From Candidatus Thiomargarita nelsonii (GTDB taxonomy: Bacteria > Pseudomonadota > Gammaproteobacteria > Beggiatoales > Beggiatoaceae): DNA of 38,686 bases. Both the position numbers and the translations under genes were made by a program. Of the stretch, positions 6,947 through 15,068 are shown piece after piece. The DNA is taken from positions 1 through 38,686 of the forward strand of contig JSZA02000239.1 of assembly GCA_000785145.2 (NCBI GenBank), read 5' to 3'. Numbering within the stretch: position 1 is the stretch's first letter; each line of letters opens with the position of its first letter. The notes under the pieces are model-generated. The model was not told the origin of the DNA, did no database searches, and saw only the letters and a program-made list of their open reading frames with translations.

Positions 6947-9839
6947 TACTATGATCCCACCAGTGGAATGGTAAAGTATTTATCGTCTGATGTGATGGGT
7001 AATCCTTTGGAATTGAGGGATAAGCGGGGTTTTGTTTGGGGTTTTGATTATAATGCTCAAGGGAATTTGGTGTCGATGAGCGATCCTTTGGGGCAGGTAA
7101 GTTCGTTTGAGTTTGATAATGTTGGAAATACGACGGCGGTGATTGATGCGGCGGGTAATCGGACTGAGTTGTCGTATGATGAGTCTAATAATTTGGTTCA
7201 GACGGTTGATGCGTTGGGGCGTGGTTCTTTGAGTGAGTATGATGCTTCGGGGCGTTTGGTGCGTGAGGTTGATGGTGCTGGAAATGAGACGGTTTCGGTT
7301 TTTGATGAGGGTAATTTGAATTTGCCTTTAGAGACTGAGTTTCCAAGCTTTAGTCAGCGTTTTGATTATGATGAGTTGCAGCGTTTGGTTAGGGAAACGT
7401 CGGTTTTGCCGGCTCGGAATGAGTTTGAGGAGGAGAGGCTTTATTCTGTTGATTTTGTGTATGATACGGCTGGAAATGTGGTGAGTCAGACGGATGAGGA
7501 GGGTAAGGTAACTTCGTTTGAGTATGATGCTTTTGGTCGTTTGGTTAGGAGTACGGATGCTTTGGGTGGTGTAACGGTGTTTGGTTATGATGGTCGTGGA
7601 AATTTGATTTCTGTGACTGATGCGAATGGGGGTGTAAGTCAATGCCATTAAGTTAAGCATAAATACGTTTTTTTTGTAGGGTGGGTAGAGCGGAACGAAA
7701 CCCACCAAATTGTTGAAATTTATAACAATGGTGGGTTTCGATCTCGCTCTACCCACCCTACAAAAAACCTTAACTTAATGGCATTGGGGTGTAAGTCGGT
7801 TTGAGTTTGATAGGAATGATAATGTTGTTAAGGAAATTCGTCCTGAAGGTGAGGAGATTGGGTATGTGTATGATGCGGGTGGAAATTTGACGGCTAAGCT
7901 TGATGCTAAGGGGCAGAAGGTCGAGTATGTGTATGATGCGCTTTCTCGGTTGGTGCAGGTGAGTTATTTTGATTCGGCTTCGGTGCTGGTGAAGACGGTT
8001 ACGTTTAGTTATGATGCGGTGGGTAATCTGTTGTCTTATGATGATGGGGTGACTTCTGGGTCTTATGGTTATGATGCGTTGGGATAGAAGTTGAGCGAAA
8101 CGCTTGATTATGGTGCGTTTGAGTTGAGCCAAAATTATTCGTATTTTGGTAATGGTTTGAAGAAGTCGTTTACTGGTGCGGATGGTGTTCAAATTGGTTA
8201 TGTTTATGATGAGAATAATCGCCTAATTTCGGTTGATATTCCTGATGTGGGGTTGGTAACGGTTAATGGTTTTGAGTGGAATAGTCCGGCTAGGGTGACT
8301 TTGCCTGGGGGGAGCGAGGTTGATTTGGGTTATGATCAGTTGATGCGGTTGGAGTCGAAGGTGGTTAAGGAGCCGGCTGAGAGCGTGGTGTTGGATTATG
8401 GGTATGAGTATTCGCCGACGAGTAATATTGTGGCGAAAGCGACGGAGCATGGTGAGTATAGTTATTCTTATGATGAGTTGTATCGGTTGTCGGGTGCTAT
8501 GAGTCCGGTGCTTGATGATGAGAGTTTTGTTTATGATTTGCTTGGAAATCGGTTGAATGGTGGGGCGACGTTTGATGGGAATAATGCGTTGCTTTCTGTT
8601 GATGAGGCGGTTTTTGAGTATGATGCTAATGGGAATTTGGTTAGGAAGTCGGTTGGTGCGGAGGTGACGGTTTTTGTTTATGATGTTGCGGATCGGTTGG
8701 TTCGGGTTGAGGATGGTAGTGGGGGTGTTGTTGCGGAGTATTATTACTCACCGTTTGGGCGGCGGCTCTTTAAAGAAGTAGAAGGGGTTCGGACTTATTT
8801 TGTGTATTCAGATGAGGGCTTGGTTGGGGAGTTTGATGAGAGTGGGGTTGAGTTGAGGGGGTATGGGTTTCGTCCGAGTTCTACGTGGACTACTAATCCT
8901 TTGTTTTTGAAGGTGGGTGGGGAGTATTTTTTGTTTTTGAATGATCATTTGGGGACGCCGCAGAAAATCGTTGATAGTGAGGGGAATGTTGTTTGGGAAG
9001 GGGTTTATGAGAGTTTTGGTAAGGCGCGGGTTTTAGTTTCGGTTGTGGAGAGTAATCTGCGGTTTGCGGGGCAGTATTTTGATTTTGAGACGGGGTTGCA
9101 TTATAATTATTTTCGGTTTTATGATCCGGGGACGGGGAGGTATTTTAGGGTTGATCCTATTGGATTACAGGGTGGGATGAATACTTATGGATATGTGACA
9201 GGGAATTCAATCAACTCTGTTGATCCTCTTGGATTATCTAAATATTGTGGCCAATGCGCTCCTGGCAGCAATAAATATGATTGTCTTATTTATCAGCATA
9301 ACCTTTGTGAACCTGTAGTTCCAGGTCCTTTTTTTGAAGCACTTGCCATGGCCTTTAATTGGCTGTTTGGTACAGGACCAGAGCACCGAGACTTTGGAGC
9401 AGCTACTAATCAGGCTAGAGATATGCAAGATGCGCCAAGTGTAGTAAAAGCAAGGAAATTTTACCAACAAAAAGATGCTAATTCTCTTTCTTGTGCATGT
9501 AACATGCAGATGGATATGACGGGTTATAATGTGACTGATTATATTGGAAAATTTAAACAATCAGAATTTTTAGAAGCAACAAAAAATTTGGATTTCACTG
9601 AGCATTTTATAGGAAGTTACGACATAAATATTTATGGAAAACCTGATGGCAAAGTAAAGTTTGTATTAAATAATGTTTCTAGCTTTACATCATTTTGGGA
9701 AGGATTCCCTCCTAGTTGGTCAAGAAATTCTTTTGGTCCAATGGGAGATATGGAGCAAACTATACACTGGGAAGAAGTTTTTACGAGCTATTTTTCATTT
9801 TTTTTGATGGTTAGTCATATGGAGCATCCATTATTCTAG
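6947..9839 (+). pseudogene. Orphan Rhs/YD-repeat tip 1, with C-terminal domain CT1
   Basis: This region aligns codon by codon with the 3' part of the intact Rhs gene (from about 34500) and lacks its 5' part. It has three lesions. First, a 21-codon deletion between GATGCGTTGGG direct repeats. Second, a 145-bp MITE at 7641-7785 that moves the frame. Third, a nonsense change CAG to TAG at 8085-8087. Restoring these gives one open YD-repeat frame up to the Rhs core (FDFETGLHYNYFRFYDPGTG, then VDPIGL and SVDPLGL). About 200 further residues form CT1. They include GTGPEHRDFGAATNQARDMQ, GSYDINIYGKPDG and FGPMGDMEQTIHWEE, which from memory resemble a recurring Rhs C-terminal family of unknown activity to me. 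No partner gene follows before R1c, so CT1 seems to lack an adjacent immunity gene. Confidence 0.85.
7641..7785. mobile_element. 145-bp MITE inserted in Rhs tip 1
   Basis: Perfect 17-bp terminal inverted repeats, AATGCCATTAAGTTAAG at 7641-7657 and its complement at 7769-7785. The element is flanked by a 12-bp direct repeat, GGGGTGTAAGTC, at 7629-7640 and 7786-7797. The interior is a second long palindrome (GTAGGGTGGGTAGAGCG ... CGCTCTACCCACCCTAC), so the whole element can fold on itself. Element plus duplication is 157 bp, which moves the frame by one and matches the frame change seen. It encodes nothing, so it depends on a transposase elsewhere. Confidence 0.92.
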
Positions 9840-9913
9840 GGAACAATGTTAGTTATCCATATAACCGCTCTAATTTTTTTAATTTTATCCATTCATAACT
9901 TATAGAGTAAAAT

Positions 9914-10205
9914 AGCAAGCTCCGCCTAAATTGTGCGCCATTGTGGTTATAAATTTGATGAATGCGGTGGTATTAGGCACAACAAGTGTCGTATCTAAAG
10001 CAAGTTCCGCCTGAATTAATGTAGAGTGCGTCCTACGCACCGTTTTGTCACATAAAAATCTACATTGATTTATCACGAGCCGATGGCATTCAGATCATGA
10101 ATTTTCCACAACCGCCTTTATAAAAAAACGGATCACCCCAAATCCGTTTACTCCAAAAATTCTTTGTACTAAAGGCTTCAAACGACAAAATAGACTCAAA
10201 AATGA
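9914..10205 (+). repeat. R1 dispersed repeat, copy c
   Basis: It starts AGCAAGCTCCGCCTAAATTG, 74 bp after the stop of Rhs tip 1. It contains the hairpin GTGCGT-CCT-ACGCAC with GTTTT at about 10027-10046. It continues directly into the second copy of R2'. No ORF of note lies in 9840-9913 apart from a 19-codon hydrophobic stub. Confidence 0.8.
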
Positions 10206-10423
10206 AACACAACAAAATAAAAAAAACAAACTCAACAAAAAATAGAAGTTACCATATTATCAACAAAAACAAAAACAAACAGAATACCACCTAAAAAAAT
10301 AGAATATAATTAATTAGGCTAATAAACTGGCCTATATTAAAAATATATATAAAAATAAATAACTTATATTTTTTTAGATGAGTACAAAAAAATAAATGGG
10401 GAAGAAACGGATTTATAAAGTAG
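10206..10423 (+). repeat. AT-rich repeat R2', second copy
   Basis: Nearly identical to 6656-6886. It is followed at once by R1d, so two R1-type repeats stand head to tail here and suggest that a passenger was lost between them. Confidence 0.85.
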
Positions 10424-10735
10424 CAAGCGTAGCCTGGATTGTGCGCCATTGTGGCTCACCATTCGATGAGGTGGAATTCGGCACTACGAGTGTTGTGTCT
10501 AAAGCAAGCTCCGCCTGGATTAATGTAGGGTGCGTCCTACGCACCGTTTTCTCACATAAAAATCTACATTGATTTATCACGAGCCGATGGCATTCAGATT
10601 GTGGCTGGAAGCCTCAAAATAAATTCCCTATTTTCCACCACCGCTTTGATAAAAAAACGGATTACGCCAAATCCGTTTACTCCCAAAATCCGTTGTACTA
10701 AATGGTTTTAACGATAAAAACGACTCAAAAAACAA
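10424..10735 (+). repeat. R1 dispersed repeat, copy d
   Basis: A full-length copy, very close to R1a, with the terminator-like hairpin GGTGCGT-CCT-ACGCACC and GTTTT at 10529-10550 and the AAACGGATT hairpin near its end. Confidence 0.85.
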
Positions 10736-11147
10736 ACTCGTCAAAATAAAAAAATTAGACTAAGCAAAAAATTTAATTCTTCATATTATCAACAAAAACA
10801 ACACAAAACAGAATACTCTCAAAAAAATATAATTGAAATATTTCAATGAAGAAAATCATATAATTTAAAAAATGTACTAACATTTCAACATATTATTTTT
10901 TTTCATAACATTTAGTACAACTGACTTGGGGAATAAACGGATTTATAAATGAGTAAATTTTGACTGATCCAACTAATATTTTAGTCCTGATCTTCAAATC
11001 ACTGAAAAAATTGGTTAAGCCCCATTTTTACTAGCTTTTTAGATTTTAGCCCTGATTTTAAAAACTACCCAAAAACCGAGCCAATAGCACTTGCCCACCG
11101 TATAAAGCTTAATTTATCTAACTTTTATGACTTTGCACTCCCAAAAG
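10736..11147 (+). repeat. R2 dispersed repeat, copy 1
   Basis: No gene. It aligns with 13446-13880, and its 3' part aligns with 38160-38290. Landmarks are TGTACTAACATTTCAACATA, GGGGAATAAACGGATTTATA, several degenerate units with TTTTTACTAGCTTTT and GATTTTAAAATC-like palindromes, and GAGCCAATAGCACTTGCCCA. Confidence 0.8.
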
Positions 11148-11222
11148 AAAATCGCCTTAAAAATACACGAACCCCATTTTTACTAGCTTCTGGGATTTTA
11201 GTCTCATTTTTGAAATCGGTAG
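11148..11222 (+). repeat. Conserved header in front of Rhs tip 2
   Basis: This matches 38351-38424 over about 75 bp with one or two differences (AAAATCGCC..AAAAATACACG, ACCCCATTTTTACTAGCTTC, then CATTTTTGAAATCGGTAG). The Rhs reading frame begins directly behind it in both places. Confidence 0.75.
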
Positions 11223-12474
11223 GAACAAAAGCTGAACGAAACGGTTGATTATGGTGCGTTTGAGTTGAGCCAAAGTTATGAGTATTTTGCGAATGGTTTG
11301 AAGAAGTCGTTTATTGGGGCGGATGGTGTTCAAGTTGGTTATGCTTATGATGAGAATAATCGCCTGACTTGGGTTGAGATTCCTGATGTGGGGTTGGTAA
11401 CGGTTAATGGTTTTGAGTGGAATAGTCCGGCTAGGGTGACTTTGCCTGGGGGAAGCGAGGTTGATTTGGGTTATGATCAGTTGATGCGGTTGGAGTCGAA
11501 GGTGGTTAAGGAGCCGGCTGAGAGCGTGGTGTTTTTTTGTTTATGATGTTGGGGATCGCTTAATTAGAGTTGAGGATGGTAGTGGGGGTGTTGTTGCGGA
11601 GTATTATTACTCACCGTTTGGACGGCGGTTGTTTAAGGAGGTTGATGGGGTTCGGATTTATTTTGTTTATTCGGATGAGGGGCTTGTTGGGGAGTTTGAT
11701 GAGAGTGGGGTTGAGTTGAGGGGGTATGGTTTGTTTTTGAATGATCATCTTGGGACGCCGCAGAAGATTATTGATAGTGAGGGGAATGTTGTTTGGGAAG
11801 GGGTTTATGAGAGTTTTGGTAAGGCGCGGGTTTTAGTTTCGGTGGTTGAGAGTAATTTGCGGTTGGCGGGGCAGTATTTTGATGTTGAGACGGGGTTGCA
11901 TTATAATTTCCATCGGTTTTATGATCCGGAAACGGGGAGGTATTTTAGGGTTGATCCGGTTGGTTTTGATGGTGGGTTGAATTTGTATGCTTATGTTGGA
12001 GGAAACCCGCTAACTCGCACTGACCCTCAAGGCTTGTTCTTTGGTAACCCTACTGAATGGGCAGTGGCAATTGAGGCTGTCTCAACGGCTACTGGTATTG
12101 CAGCAAGTACTGTAGCCGCAACCATGGCAGGCGTTGGAGCTGCCCTATATCCAACCCCCATGGGAGATGGAACTCTTAACGGCGCTAATCCAAACGAGCG
12201 GCCTTGGAGAGACAAGAAAGGCCGATGGAAGGTTTATGTAAGGTGCAATGTTCAATCCTTTGAAAATTGCACAACAAATTGTCCGAAAACTATTGGTGGT
12301 TGGGGATATGGAAAGACCTTTGGTGAGGCGAATGCTAATGCTCAGCATGATGCTAATGAGAATTTAAGTTCACCCTCAGCAGAAGGTTGTTATAAGAGGC
12401 ATTGTGATCCAGTAGCTTGTTTTGAAAATGGTAAGCCTGTTCGGTGCCCAAGAAGTGGGAGGACACAGAGGTAA
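11223..12474 (+). pseudogene. Orphan Rhs tip 2, with C-terminal domain CT2
   Basis: It aligns with the Rhs core of tip 1 and of the intact gene. Compared with tip 1 it lacks 278 bp (equivalent to 8393-8670), which creates a frameshift and a TGA at 11544. It also lacks 21 codons (63 bp) after RGYG. The second frame runs on through VRIYFVYSDEGLVGEFDESG, NDHLGTPQKI and VDPVGFDGG to RTDPQGL. About 146 further residues form CT2. CT2 begins with a hydrophobic Ala-rich stretch and then carries a Cys-rich part (KVYVRCNVQSFENC; GGWGYGKTFGEANANAQHDA; GCYKRHCDPVACFENG). I recognise the pattern only as an Rhs tip of unknown activity. The Sel1 gene follows five bases later. Confidence 0.85.
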
Positions 12475-12478
12475 AATA

Positions 12479-12970
12479 GTGAAGGTAAGCGAAGAAAAGT
12501 TGAAAGAAAAACAAGAAGAAATTTTCTACCAAGAAAAATTGGCCGAGAAAGGAGACGCAGAGGCTCAGAACATAGTAGCAGCGAGGTTAGCTAAGGGATA
12601 CTTCGTCGAAAAAAATGAGCAAGGTGCATTTTACTGGTATTGCCAAGCAGTCAAACAGGGATACATATATGCCAAGTGGAATGCAGGAATTATGCTTCTT
12701 AATGGAGAAGGTGGTTTGCAAAAAAATTATAAATTAGCCATGATGTTGATAGAAGATGCGGCTAATTCTGGGGAAAGTGATGCTTGTAATTTTTTATCGT
12801 TTTGCTATCTCAACGAAAAGTATGGAAAAGAGAAAAATATGGATTTAAGTGAGCAATGGAAGAAGATATCTAAGTGCTGGGAAAAGCCGAAATACTTTGG
12901 CGATCCTGTGGATTTGGAGACATATGGGATCGAAATACGGAAGCCAGTAATAAGATTTTTGACGAAATAG
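12479..12970 (+). CDS. Sel1/TPR-like repeat protein, candidate immunity partner of CT2
   Basis: 163 aa from a GTG at 12479, preferred over an upstream TTG because GAGG lies about eight bases before it and it begins just after the CT2 stop. After a basic coiled N-terminus (EEKLKEKQEEIFYQEKLAEK) there are Sel1-like units: GDAEAQNIVAARLAKGYFV.., QGAFYWYCQAVKQGYIYAKW.., LAMMLIEDAANSGESDACNF. Such alpha-solenoids bind other proteins. Genes in this position behind Rhs C-terminal domains usually encode immunity proteins, hence the inference. No signal peptide is visible, so it should stay in the cytoplasm. The stop overlaps the first bases of R1e (TAGCAAGCG), so the C-terminus may have been cut by the repeat. 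Confidence 0.6.
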   Translation: MKVSEEKLKEKQEEIFYQEKLAEKGDAEAQNIVAARLAKGYFVEKNEQGAFYWYCQAVKQGYIYAKWNAGIMLLNGEGGLQKNYKLAMMLIEDAANSGESDACNFLSFCYLNEKYGKEKNMDLSEQWKKISKCWEKPKYFGDPVDLETYGIEIRKPVIRFLTK

Positions 12971-13080
12971 CAAGCGTAGCCTGGATTGTGCGCCATTGTG
13001 GCTCACCATTCGATGAGGTGGTATTCGGCACTACGAGTGTCGTGTCTAAAGCGGATTAATGTAGGGTGCGTCCTACGCAC
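12968..13080 (+). repeat. R1 dispersed repeat, 5' half (copy e)
   Basis: It begins at the stop codon of the Sel1 gene and runs to the hairpin GGTGCGT-CCT-ACGCAC (13065-13080), followed by ATGTTTTTG, which can act as a terminator. The second half is missing. From 13081 to 13224 there is AT-rich sequence with degenerate R2-like units and no gene. Confidence 0.8.
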
Positions 13081-13224
13081 ATGTTTTTGTTTTAATACAT
13101 TAATTTCTATATATTTTTTTATTTTAGCCCTCATTTTTAAAATCACCTCAAAATACGCAATGCCTGATTTTTAATACATTCTTACATTTTACCCTGATTT
13201 TAAAATCACCGATAAAATCTATCA

Positions 13225-13445
13225 AGCAAGCGTAGCCTGGATTAATGTAGGGTGTGTCCTACGCACCGTTTTGTCACGTAAAAATCTACATTGATTTGTC
13301 ACGAGCCGATAGCATTCAGATTGTGGTTGGAAGCCTCAAAATAAATTCCCTATTTTCCACCACCGCTTTGATAAAAAAACGGATTACGCCAAATCCGTTT
13401 ACTCCCCAAATCATTGGTACTAAATGGTTTTAACGATAAAAACGA
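13225..13445 (+). repeat. R1 dispersed repeat, copy f
   Basis: It starts AGCAAGCGTAGCCTGGATT, but jumps directly to the terminator-like hairpin (GGTGTGT-CCT-ACGCACC, one G-U pair) and continues to the AAACGGATT hairpin. It lacks the inner part seen in R1a. Confidence 0.8.
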
Positions 13446-13880
13446 CTCAAAAAACAAACTCGTCAAAATAAAAAAATTAGACTAAGCAAAAAATTGAATA
13501 CTTAATATTCTCAACAAAAACAACACAAAACAGAATACTATCAAAAAACATAATTGAAATATTTAAATGACTAAAATCATGTCATTTAAAAAATGTACTA
13601 ACATTTCAACATATTAGTTATTTTATAACATTGAGTACAAATTATTTGGGGAATAAACGGATTTATAAATGAGTAAATTTTGACTGATCCAGCTAATATT
13701 TTAGTCCTGATTTTAAAATCACTGAAAAAATTGGTTAAGCCCCATTTTTACTAGCTTTTGAGATTTTACCCTCATTTTAAAAATGACTCAAAAATCGAGC
13801 CAATAGCACTTGCCCACCGTATAAAGCTTAACTTATCTGGCTTTTATGGTTTTGCACTCCCAAAAGAAAAACACCTCAAA
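13446..13880 (+). repeat. R2 dispersed repeat, copy 2
   Basis: Colinear with 10736-11147, with scattered substitutions. No gene. It ends near CACTCCCAAAAGAAAAACAC, where unique sequence with operators for the next gene begins. Confidence 0.8.
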
Positions 13881-13923
13881 AACACATGAGACTTGATTAA
13901 CACAAAATTATCTATCACTTTTT

Positions 13924-14048
13924 TTTAGTGTACTAAATATCTGTACCTAATGTACTAAACGGAGGTACACTTTAAGGATTGACATACAGTACATTAAAAG
14001 GTATCTATATGTACCTTTAATTAAAATCAGTACACTAAATCAAGGTGA
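13924..14048 (+). promoter_or_regulatory. Promoter with multiple operators and ribosome binding site of the KfrA-like gene
   Basis: TTGACA at 13979-13984 and TATCTA at 14002-14007 are 17 bp apart. Around them lie TTTAGTGTACTAAA (13924-13937, a 6+6 palindrome around GT), a second GTACTAAA, ACTAAA near 14035, and AAAGGTA..TACCTTT (13997-14003 and 14012-14018), which covers the -10. AAGGTG ends six bases before the ATG. The operator density indicates tight control, most simply by the encoded DNA-binding protein. Confidence 0.65.
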
Positions 14049-14053
14049 TTATC

Positions 14054-14596
14054 ATGGCAAGATTAAATATTGAGATAGTGCAACAAGCAATAGCTGATAT
14101 TATACAAGATAATGAATATCCAAGTAATGAACGCATTATTGAACGGTTGGGGTATGGTAGCAAGTCCACTCTTACAAAGCTTAGAGCTAAATATCCAAAT
14201 AGGGAAAGTAGGATTAACCGACGATTTTTCAAATCGCCTGAGTACAACGCCTGTCCAACAACGAATAAAACCTTCAAACCAAAAATGTTAAACAATTGCA
14301 TGATTAATTCGTTGTCTGTCATTAATTGTACTATTTACCACAAAAACACGCCGAGCCTGATTTTTACTAGCTTTTGGGATTTGAGTCTCATGAAAGAGTG
14401 GCCCAAATTTCTTTACAATCCCCTTTCAATTGGTGCAAGCCCAGTCCATATCTCAATGCCATATCGGGCAACTAAAAAATTTCACATTGTGAAAATCTGT
14501 GAAAATGGCATTAATTTGACAAAGTGGTACAAAGTACTTGCACTGAGTACTTTGTCAACTTTTATAAAATGGATGAGATTTCTCTTTATGAATTAA
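14054..14596 (+). CDS. KfrA-N-like DNA-binding protein, 3' end replaced by repeat sequence
   Basis: 180 aa from ATG 14054. The first 60 or so residues (MARLNIEIVQQAIADIIQDN, then ERIIERLGYGSKSTLTKL) resemble the N-terminal helix-turn-helix domain of KfrA-type plasmid proteins. These bind their own promoter and go on into a long coiled coil. Here no coiled coil follows. From about codon 63 the frame reads through a 90-bp MITE-like element (14242-14331) and R2-type repeat DNA, giving a nonsense-like tail up to the stop at 14596. The native gene was probably cut by repeat insertion. A short protein able to bind the operators could still be made. Dominant-negative or purely autoregulatory action is conceivable. 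Confidence 0.55.
   Translation: MARLNIEIVQQAIADIIQDNEYPSNERIIERLGYGSKSTLTKLRAKYPNRESRINRRFFKSPEYNACPTTNKTFKPKMLNNCMINSLSVINCTIYHKNTPSLIFTSFWDLSLMKEWPKFLYNPLSIGASPVHISMPYRATKKFHIVKICENGINLTKWYKVLALSTLSTFIKWMRFLFMN
14242..14331. mobile_element. MITE-like element with GTACAAC terminal inverted repeats, copy 1
   Basis: It begins GTACAAC and contains ACAACGAAT near its left end. At the right end ATTCGTTGT and TTGTAC give the inverted partners. A second copy at 37991-38074 shares the interior (AATAAAACCTTCAAAC..TGCATGATTAATTCGTTGTC) and has a cleaner 25-bp inverted repeat. It encodes nothing. It sits inside the KfrA-like frame. Confidence 0.6.
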
Positions 14597-14775
14597 ATCA
14601 GTAAATTAAAATCTGACGGGTGCCGAAATCAAAAGATGGCGTGAGGATTTTTAGCCGAGCCAATTCATAAAATTTTTGGCTTGGTTCAAAACAGGGTAAC
14701 ACTTATCAAAATTTATAAATTATAAAATCGCTCCCCTATCTATTTAATTTAGGTTTTTTTTGTCTCAAAAATGTG
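14597..14775. other. Intergenic region, small coding relic only
   Basis: No gene. Near 14610 one frame reads LTGAEIKRWREDF and then a stop. From memory this resembles the start of Xre/KorA-like helix-turn-helix proteins and may be a relic. The rest is AT-rich without clear hairpins. Confidence 0.3.
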
Positions 14776-14805
14776 TTGACTATACGCACAGATTTATGCT
14801 AAATT
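14776..14805 (+). promoter_or_regulatory. Sigma70-type promoter of the replication initiator operon
   Basis: TTGACT (14776-14781) and TAAATT (14800-14805) are separated by 18 bp. The predicted start lies about 25 bp before the first coding ATG region at 14841. Confidence 0.55.
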
Positions 14806-14840
14806 GTATTGTTCATCAACACACTATGGAGTACAAAATC

Positions 14841-15068
14841 ATGGCAGCTAAAAGCACTGAATTAATTGGTAATCGGCAACTGCTTAATGAAGTAATCGGT
14901 CGATTTAGAATGCGCGGCATGACACTCATGGATTGGTGTCGGGAAAATGGACTGATGCATCAAAATGCCCGTGTTTACTTGCTAGGCGAGCGTAATGGCA
15001 AAGTAGCTCGTGAATGGCGACGGCGGATTGTTGATGCCGCAAGACAAACAAGGAGGAACAAAACATGA
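14841..15068 (+). CDS. Small DNA-binding regulator, first gene of the initiator operon
   Basis: 75 aa from ATG 14841, chosen because GGAG lies nine bases upstream. An in-frame ATG at 14826 is less well placed. The sequence is basic and helical: LLNEVIGRFRMRGMTLMDWC, then RENGLMHQNARVYLLGERNG and a basic tail ending RRNKT. The core (GMTLMDWCRENG..NARVYLLG) fits a short helix-turn-helix of the kind in small phage or plasmid regulators. The exact family is not recognised. Its stop overlaps the next start by four bases (ATGA), so the two are translationally coupled. A role in controlling or assisting the initiator is likely. Confidence 0.55.
   Translation: MAAKSTELIGNRQLLNEVIGRFRMRGMTLMDWCRENGLMHQNARVYLLGERNGKVAREWRRRIVDAARQTRRNKT

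Noticed and set aside
12986..13174. Small ORFs within R1 and R2 copies
   Set aside because: They recur only as translations of the dispersed repeat, start in different frames and are not conserved as proteins.
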